From: Phoronis australis
Lineage: Eukaryota; Phoronida; Phoronidae
Direction: 5' to 3'
Assembly: GCA_002633005.1 (NCBI GenBank)
Contig: NMRA01000017.1
Coordinates: forward strand, 1,486,680-1,550,679
Length of the DNA stretch: 64,000 bases
Below are positions 60,001-64,000 of the stretch, piece by piece. Each line of letters begins with the position of its first letter. The stretch's first letter is position 1. The translations under genes and the position numbers were made by a program. The notes beneath the pieces were generated by a model. The model was not told the origin of the DNA. It saw only the letters and a program-made list of their open reading frames with translations, and searched no databases.

Positions 60001-63000
60001 TGAGCAGCATAGCCAGTTTCTTACACAACTGATTAACTCCATTCTGGTATTCAATTGGTTGGAGCAATCAGCTCTCTTTCGTTTGATAGTAGCTCTGATC
60101 CGAAAAGATCGGATCCAGTCCGACTTGGCTGTGCTGTTATAACTGTTTGAACACAAACCAATAACTATTCTGAATTTCTTGTAAAATGCAAATCGTGTTT
60201 AGTTTTTGAATCACCAAAACTGCGCAACTACAGCCAAGTTAAGACAATCTTTTCTAAAAACGCATCCAATGGGTTTAACTGTGTTTATACACGGCCTGTT
60301 AATGAACAACCACAGTACTTTTCCTACCGTTTACGGTAACATCTCACCAAATTCGGACAAAAATAATTGCCAAAAACGCCCTTTTTTAAGTTTTCAAAGG
60401 TTTCTAACTTAGATGTGAAAGCTCAAAGACTTTCAGAACTTTGCTTGATGGCAGTTGTGTTACAAAACCTCAAAGCATGGAAAATAATTTAATTTGGTGC
60501 CACATTTCTTTCTTGGAAAAATAACAAAACAAACTTTCACCGGTCGGCCATATTTTGTCCAAAATTTGTGACATTTTACCATCAATGATACAGATACACA
60601 TTTCGGGCTCAGACATCTGTGTTTGCGGAAACACGACGTGCTTACACCTGCAGACAACTGGCCCAAAAAGTATGTTTTTCAGCCGGCGTTTGTGGAATAA
60701 CTCAAGTCCTGCAAATACCTTTTTTAAAACATGTCAATTCACAATATTTTTTTTAATATAGGCCTACTCCATACAGTTTTATAGAAGTGACTCTAGTCCA
60801 CTACGAGATTAGGCCTACAACGTCCTGGTCGTCACTGACGTAAAGTTGCCTAGGTGACAACTTTTTGAATTACCTACTAGTCTAATTGTTTTCGTATCAG
60901 ACACCATTTCCAGTGCTTTTTCGAGTTTAGTAGATCAATTTTTTGAGTGTTTGGCGAGAACAGGTAAAAACTTGAGACATTGTCATGTATTTTCAGATGG
61001 AGCACTTGATTTTGCTAGATTTTTCTCCTGGGTTGACCCACATAGCAATTGACCAATTAATCAAACCGCTCTCGTAATTGCACGCGTAGAGCACGTTATT
61101 TTGATAGATTTATTTCCTCAGATTTGAATTGAGCAAATGTTCACACCCCCTCTGGTTCTAATTGCAAACGGTTTGTGTCAGCCTGGAATGAATCATCTGT
61201 TTTTCATCAAGCGCCAAATAAACTAAACAATGAATTGAAAGTTTATCGGGTTAAATACAGACAACATTAACAACGACGAGACAGGACCGAAAGGGTTGCA
61301 ACCAAACACAGTGGTACGAACAGCACTAACAATACAATGACAGAGGAAACGAAATAAAGTCCCACCCACTGATCAGTACTTGCTGATAAGCGGACTGCCG
61401 TTCGAGTTCATAAATTTTTGTAGAATGATATTTTGCTGCGCTAATATATTTGAAAACATCCAAGTTTTCAGCAACATTCTCGCAAAATGACGGCTTCAAA
61501 TTTGAAATCCAGTTTCTGTTTGAGCCATGAGAATCTTTGCGGTTTTCGGGCCCCACTGTTTGACCAAACTTACAATATCCGTGCTCGAATGGACACCCAG
61601 CCAGCTTGCACAGTTCAGCTAAGACTTGGACGTAAGCGCCCACTATTTGGGTAATCGCCCTCCCCCCATCTCGGGGTTTCCCAATTAAGTGCCCAGGGCG
61701 TTCATTAACCTGCGAGATTACGGTATATGTTAAATTTCATGAAAATCCATCATGGATTTCAGGAAGAAACAGGCAAACGTAAAAAAGCTTAAACTGTCAC
61801 TGGAGGCACACCTGCAGCCGGATTGGTCTGAAACTCATCATTATTTGTAATCATACATTATGAAGAAACATACCTGCCAAATTTCACAAAAACCATTCAA
61901 AGAGTTGAGGAGATAGTGCCATGGATGCAAAAAACAACAACTTGCCACAAGGAATCATCACAGCACTTGAACTCGTCCGAAAGTCAGTTTCATCAGCTGT
62001 CTTCTCATCAAGAACACATCTGCTGATTTTCATAATGATCCTAAATTGAGCAGTTTGGCAGATAGGAAGATGGAAAACAAAAACACACTCAAATTTCTTT
62101 AAACTGACAACCATGCGGCGCAGAATACATCAAATCCATCTGAAAACAGGAAGGCGTCATCATCTCTTAAATAGAAACTTATTTACTAGATTTCACGCAA
62201 ATTCATTCAGGAACTCCAAAGATACAGGTGCGGACATTAAAAAATAAAATTCCCACAAGGGGACAGAGGAGTAGTCGAATCAGTCCGAAATTTGTAGTCT
62301 GTTGACAGCTTCATAAAAACATATCTGTCAAATTTCATTAAGAACCTGCAAGGGGTTTGGGAGAAACAGTCGCGGACGCCAGACACCAAGACAGATAATT
62401 GATAGCACTATGCACACATATCAAGCGCATCAAAATGTTCTCTTACTTGCGACACAAATTTTGACCGTCTTCACCTTGACCTTAATTTTAGCTTTGGAAA
62501 GAGCATATAAGGTCTGGTAGGTGCAACGCCCAGGCTCTGTTTGGTAAAAGGTCTTCATCTCGGCTGCAGTTCTGTCGGTTCTGTTATTCTTGGAGAGGTT
62601 CGACAAGCTATAAAAAGAACAGAAGCCAAGCTCTGTGAAATAAATTATTATGATATGAAAGAACATCACGACCACCACGTAGAGAACAATGTTATCAGAT
62701 TTCCTACAAATTTCCTGCACTTACCTTGTGTTCACATTTGCTCCTTTGTACTTCATTATACCATCATCAATTTCAACCCCAGTAGATCCCTTCACACCAG
62801 CAAGAACCTGAGGTAAAACATCACTCTTCCCTTTCTCTGTGCCGATTTCCCATTCTTAAATACAATAGAAAATGGTAGCATTGCTAACATTGGTATTAAA
62901 CACATTTCAAGGCGCATGTAAACCATTCTCAATAGAAATGGAGTTTCAAGAAATCTAATGATGCCTAGATTGAGAATTACATACGAGGTTAATTCTGCAC

Positions 63001-64000
63001 CAACTTTCAGCTTCTTGCTGGTAGTTAATGGTAAAATCAGGTAAATAAAAAAAAAAACAAAGACGGACTTGCCAATAAAATTCTCTTGTAGACACGTGCA
63101 AGTGCGTTTTCATAATGGAGGCAAACAATGAAACATTAAATTTGAAATATGTCAGCATCAACTACCCACAGCTAGCTCAATCTTCTCACATAGAGTATAT
63201 AGTGAACGTCCAGCTTGGATTTATCTGAATGATTCACATTTAGGTGCATGAGCCATCAGATGTATACACACAGCACCAAAAACAACCTAACACCTCCAGA
63301 ACGAGGATATTTATTAAAAATTGCAATATCAGAACTGAGCATACCATAGACTTCAGCATCCATTTCACTGGAATCCCATTCGAAGCCAATCTTAGATGTT
63401 GATTGGGATCTGAGAATATCAGGAGGCAACTCTGGATCAGTCTTTGCACCAGACACAGTGACGTGAGCATTGGTCACATTTGGTGGATTAAAGTCTGCCG
63501 TCAAGTTACAGGAGGACCTTGTCCACAGTCCAGCCAGATTAACAACTTCCACAGTAACCCAGTAAACTTGTCCGTGCTCTAATGATGTATTAAAGTATTG
63601 CTGTGTTAGTATCACTCGCTTTGCATGTCCAACATTCCTCCTGGAAACAATATCGTCTTTTCCATCATTTGAACCAACTGCAATGAAAGTTGCAGCAACA
63701 CGCGACTCATCCTCAACACATTCCCAAAATGCTCCGATGGTTTGTTTAGAGCCTAGGTAAATGGTTGGTTCTGTTTTCGAATGACCTGGGTCCAAACACA
63801 TCACATTCTCACAGACGGGTGGAGTCATATCGATCTTGAGAGGATCCCCAACAACTGTTACCGATTCAGAAGCATGATTGACCGCCTTGACAACCACATG
63901 ATATACACCTGGCTCAAAATATTGACCTGTAGTGTTATCTGAGATAAACGATTTCATGGATCCAGCAGACAGCGTCAGATTGGTCAACATGAAATTATAC
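32556..64000 (-). CDS. Large single-pass transmembrane receptor with FN3-like extracellular modules (5' end off window)
   Basis: Sixteen exons join in one frame on the minus strand: 64000-63345 (open at the window edge), 62854-62725, 62607-62447, 59621-59496, 58950-58800, 57113-56968, 55481-55381, 55274-55242, 48940-48829, 46142-45919, 45305-45166, 43537-43425, 41258-41177, 35732-35540, 33606-33522, 33091-32556. They encode 995 residues and a stop. The N-terminal part carries fibronectin-III-like modules joined by DMTPPV and FNPPNV linkers. The middle has charged and cysteine-bearing segments (FYDPDEDVWREMCESCNTC, KSCVWQTCAQLANN, SFSCGLTNGQVSG) with several N-glycosylation sites. A transmembrane helix IVILIVGVVVGVFLVILVP comes near the end, followed by a tail of about 138 residues. 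I do not recognise a named family for the middle domains. A cell-surface adhesion or receptor role is inferred from the architecture. Introns are loaded with mobile DNA. Confidence 0.85.
34944..35348. mobile_element. MITE with about 55-base terminal inverted repeats
   Basis: The left end TAAAATAGCACCAGGCAGTT and the right end AACTGCCTGGTGCTATTTTA are exact inverse copies over 20 bases. The repeat continues less perfectly through GATCATTAACAG. It is about 405 bases with no ORF, in the receptor intron between exons 35540 and 33606. The TA at each end may be a target duplication. Confidence 0.85.
35983..36310 (+). repeat. Modular CTCF-like repeat, copy C
   Basis: Starts ACAAGAGCAACGCAGAG, the same left end as the copy at 54157. 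It then has units carrying ATTAGGGGGCAC near 36127 and CCACTAGGGGACGC near 36247. It lies upstream of exon 35732 in the same intron. Confidence 0.72.
37314..37602 (+). mobile_element. TIR element enclosing a tRNA-like sequence
   Basis: The ends are inverse copies of about 47-51 bases: AAATCTCTTGGTCTATTTAC on the left and GTAAACAGACCAAGAGATTT on the right, each followed inward by the CTGTCACAA/TTGTGACAG block. Between them, 37360-37438 resembles a tRNA: A-box-like TGGTGTAGTGGTTAAGG and a perfect B box GGGTTCAAATCCC at 37416-37428. The acceptor stem does not pair, so it is not a functional tRNA. It could be a non-autonomous DNA element that captured a tRNA-derived promoter. Confidence 0.75.
38270..39110 (+). 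repeat. Modular CTCF-like repeat, copy D
   Basis: Units about 142-151 bases apart have CCACTAGGAAGTAC (38301), CCACTACAGGGCAC (38450), CCATAAAGGAG (38591), CCCCCTAGCAC and GGCTACTGGGACAGC. Each is followed by a CCAAATTTCA(C/T) block. It is broken by a G run with three ambiguous bases at 38951-38953. CCACTAGGTGGTGC at 39086-39099 is a strong CTCF-like match. Confidence 0.7.
39720..39945 (+). repeat. Modular CTCF-like repeat, copy E (terminal unit)
   Basis: CCTCTAGGGGGCAC at 39733-39746, then CCGGTAATCAGGTCCGTCCG, TTTCATGAACGTATG, GGAGATAGAGCAGCGGACGC, a GGACGGACGGACGGA run, and the right end ATATAAATATGTGGGCACAT then AAAA. Confidence 0.78.
40779..40820. repeat. Perfect 42-base palindrome
   Basis: AGAATGAATACACACAACAT and G are followed at once by the exact reverse complement CATGTTGTGTGTATTCATTC and T, with no spacer. 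It lies just right of a partial modular repeat (TTGGGGGCACAGAATTAG near 40671). Confidence 0.95.
41742..43095. mobile_element. 1.35-kb palindromic element (family B, complete)
   Basis: Arms 41765-42345 and 42497-43083 are inverted copies of each other along nearly their whole length. Shared blocks include CAGAAATGCTATTGG-type DNA, GAACATATCCATTCGCTCTG, CACGGGTGCTTCA, and CTTGTAGTATTATA or its inverse. The outer ends contain the small hairpin CCCAACTTGTT...AACAAGTTGGG. The spacer is about 150 bases. Both arms contain frames that look like ORFs but are only mirror images of each other, with no recognised protein. It sits in a receptor intron. Confidence 0.85.
44085..44460 (+). mobile_element. 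Fragment of the CCGTATTCACCC TIR family
   Basis: AATAAGCGCCCATGCCCTAT is followed by GGAACTATCTATTCATGAAA, AGAAATAAATATTG and GACACTTATTTCC. It matches the interior of the full copy at 52064-53399 (52085-52790) in order. The terminal CCGTATTCACCC is missing. Confidence 0.7.
45629..45855. mobile_element. Hairpin MITE, 227 bases
   Basis: GTTCCAAGAAA on the left and TTTCTTGGAAC on the right are perfect inverse ends. The inner parts pair through AAGACAAATCTCAA against TTGAGACAAATCTTA-type segments and a central CTTAAGTTTT region. It lies between receptor exons 46142 and 45305. Confidence 0.75.
46143..46600. repeat. 46-base minisatellite derived from a receptor 3' splice site
   Basis: About ten units of CATACAATATGTAGCTATAG, ACCACATGAGTACGATACTG, AAATCA, exactly 46 bases apart in the centre of the array (units near 46330, 46376, 46422, 46468, 46514). 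Divergent units continue right up to exon 46142-45919. On the minus strand each unit reads TGATTTCAG then TATCGTACTCATGTGG, the same as the exon's acceptor TGATTTCAG and its first bases TATCATTCTCATGTGG. Confidence 0.9.
46601..48828. other. Receptor intron, mostly unassigned
   Basis: A short fragment of the CCGTATTCACCC family lies at about 47995-48110 (CCCTAATAAGCAGCCC, then CGCTAAAGTAAGCGCTCAGC). The rest shows no recognised feature. Confidence 0.5.
49518..51906. mobile_element. 2.4-kb TIR element with GGTTAAGCGCCCA subterminal repeats
   Basis: The left end CCGTAAACGTTCAGGTTAAC and the right end, inverted, CCATAAACGTTCGGGTTAAC are flanked by TA on both sides (49516-49517, 51907-51908). Both subterminal regions (49530-49720 and 51730-51890) are packed with degenerate TTAACCGCCCA and TTAAGCGCCCA units in both orientations, which could be transposase binding sites. 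The centre has no convincing transposase, so it is non-autonomous. The TA duplication would fit a Tc1/mariner-type mechanism; this is inference. A solo end of the same kind is at 61630-61725. Confidence 0.8.
52064..53399. mobile_element. 1.34-kb TIR element with CCGTATTCACCCTAATAAGCGC ends
   Basis: The left CCGTATTCACCCTAATAAGC and the right GCTTATTAGGGTGAATACGG are exact inverse ends, with TA on both sides (52062-52063, 53400-53401). There is no transposase ORF. Partial relatives lie at 44085-44460 and 47995-48110. Confidence 0.85.
53525..54867. mobile_element. 1.34-kb TIR element, PIF/Harbinger-like by target duplication
   Basis: The left end CAACACATTATCACGCATTT then TTGTCCGACTGGTC; the right end, inverted, CAGCACACATCACGAAGTTT then TGTCCAACTGGTC. 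TAA is present on both sides (53522-53524, 54868-54870), the 3-base duplication typical of PIF/Harbinger elements. Subterminal DNA repeats GACCGGTC and TCGGCxGACC motifs. A modular CTCF-like repeat occupies 54157-54670 inside it. No transposase is visible. Confidence 0.78.
54157..54670 (+). repeat. Modular CTCF-like repeat, copy G
   Basis: Starts ACAAGAGCAACGCAGAGCGT. It carries three strong motif matches: CCACTAGATGGCGC at 54246-54259, CCACTTAGGTGGCGC near 54360, and CCACTAGGGGGCGC at 54506-54519. Each is preceded by AAAATTGC or AAAATGG. It ends GGAGATAGAGCTGCGGGCGC and GATGACGTCATAAAAATG. This is the best-preserved copy. Confidence 0.82.
55242..55274 (-). CDS. 33-base micro-exon of the receptor
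   Basis: Eleven codons, QAAKYLQQGRK, lie between a GACAG acceptor and a GTAAGC donor, phase 0 on both sides. It sits between exons ending TVQ and beginning KSCVWQ. Both neighbours also meet phase 0, so it could be skipped without breaking the frame. Confidence 0.6.
57114..58799. other. Receptor intron, unassigned
   Basis: No supported gene or repeat was recognised. Higher GC around 57530-58200 with short inverted-looking segments was not resolved. Confidence 0.4.
59790..59930. repeat. Cluster of TTAGTCA/TGACTAA motifs
   Basis: TTTTGACTAAAGGTTTAGTC, AAGACTAAAATGTGAC, AATTAGTCATGACTTG and GTGACTAAAATGTGACTAG occur within 140 bases in both orientations. They could be the decayed ends of a small inverted-repeat element, or AP-1-like sites. 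Confidence 0.45.
59935..60290 (+). mobile_element. Solo arm of the family B palindromic element
   Basis: CATTATGACGTTTTCCTGGT, GATCCCAACTTGTT, ACTGATTAACTCCATTCTGG, TGTTTAGTTTTTGAATCACC and CGCATCCAATGGGTTT follow the left arm at 41742-42110 in order. No second arm follows it. Confidence 0.75.
60291..61629. other. Receptor intron, unassigned
   Basis: AT-rich with no supported exon or repeat family. Confidence 0.4.
61630..61725. mobile_element. Solo end of the GCGCCCA TIR family
   Basis: GTAAGCGCCCACTATTTGGG, TCGGGGTTTCCCAATTAAG, GCCCAGGGCGTTCATTAACC and ATTACGG followed by TA resemble the right end of the element at 49518-51906. Confidence 0.6.
61726..62425 (+). repeat. Modular CTCF-like repeat, copy H
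   Basis: Units with CACTGGAGGCACACCTG (61799), GCCACAAGGAATCATC (61943), CATGCGGCGCAGAATAC (62110) and CCCACAAGGGGACAG (62252) are separated by 143-165 bases. Each is followed by an AAATTTCA(C/T) block. It ends AGTCGCGGACGCCAGACACC just before receptor exon 62447-62607. Confidence 0.68.
63345..64000 (-). CDS. Receptor exon with FN3-like repeats, continuing beyond the window
   Basis: Open from the right window edge. It includes YNFMLTNLTLSAGS, GVYHVVVKAVN, the linker DMTPPVCENV, WECVEDESRV, YWVTVEVVNLAGL, the linker FNPPNVTNAHV and GFEWDSSEMDAEVY before a GTATGC donor. The recurrent pattern of Trp, YxVxVxAxNxAG and PP linkers is that of FN3-like beta-sandwich repeats in invertebrate extracellular proteins. 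There are about one and a half modules in this exon. The next exon (62854-62725) continues it with EWEIGTEKGKSDVLPQVLAG. Confidence 0.82.

Overview
This window reads as AT-rich, intron-dense, repeat-rich nuclear DNA from an invertebrate animal. Coding sequence is broken into short exons with GT-AG introns. The recognisable genes are metazoan types: a Ly6/uPAR GPI-anchored protein, a mitochondrial-clan cytochrome P450 and a large single-pass receptor. The rest is Penelope, non-LTR, SINE, foldback and TIR-type mobile DNA. A marine deuterostome such as a hemichordate or amphioxus is my guess from the gene types and repeat load; the sequence alone does not settle the taxon. No operon, CRISPR array, rRNA gene or intact tRNA gene was seen.

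Layout. 1-905: two head-to-head Penelope-like retroelement 3' ends forming an inverted repeat. 1954-2646: last two exons of an unrecognised plus-strand gene. 4550-6400: copies of a modular repeat whose units carry a CTCF-motif look-alike, plus a small GGGGGCTCGAA-ended element. 6883-10350: a decayed non-LTR retrotransposon (RT plus RNase H) lying inside CCTATAGGAAT-rich palindromic simple sequence. 10906-14260: a Ly6 gene with two possible signal-peptide exons. 17344-25268: heat-shock-element promoter, TATA box and initiator, then a nine-exon mitochondrial P450 core. 26735-30793: a palindromic foldback-like element, with arms of tandem octamer-bearing repeats, nested in another long-inverted-repeat element. 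32556-64000 (minus): sixteen phase-consistent exons, 995 codons plus stop, of a receptor with fibronectin-III-like modules, a transmembrane segment and a tyrosine-rich tail; its 5' end lies beyond the window.

The receptor introns are a transposon nursery. They hold a 1.3-kb palindrome at 41742-43095, three TIR elements almost end to end at 49518-54867, several hairpin MITEs, a TIR element enclosing a tRNA-like sequence at 37314-37602, and a minisatellite that has copied the gene's own 3' splice site about ten times.

Exon models were built by hand from splice sites, reading phase and peptide plausibility. Phases agree at every junction of the P450 core, the Ly6 gene and the receptor, which is the main support for them. 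No homology search was possible, so family names rest on motifs and functions on family knowledge.
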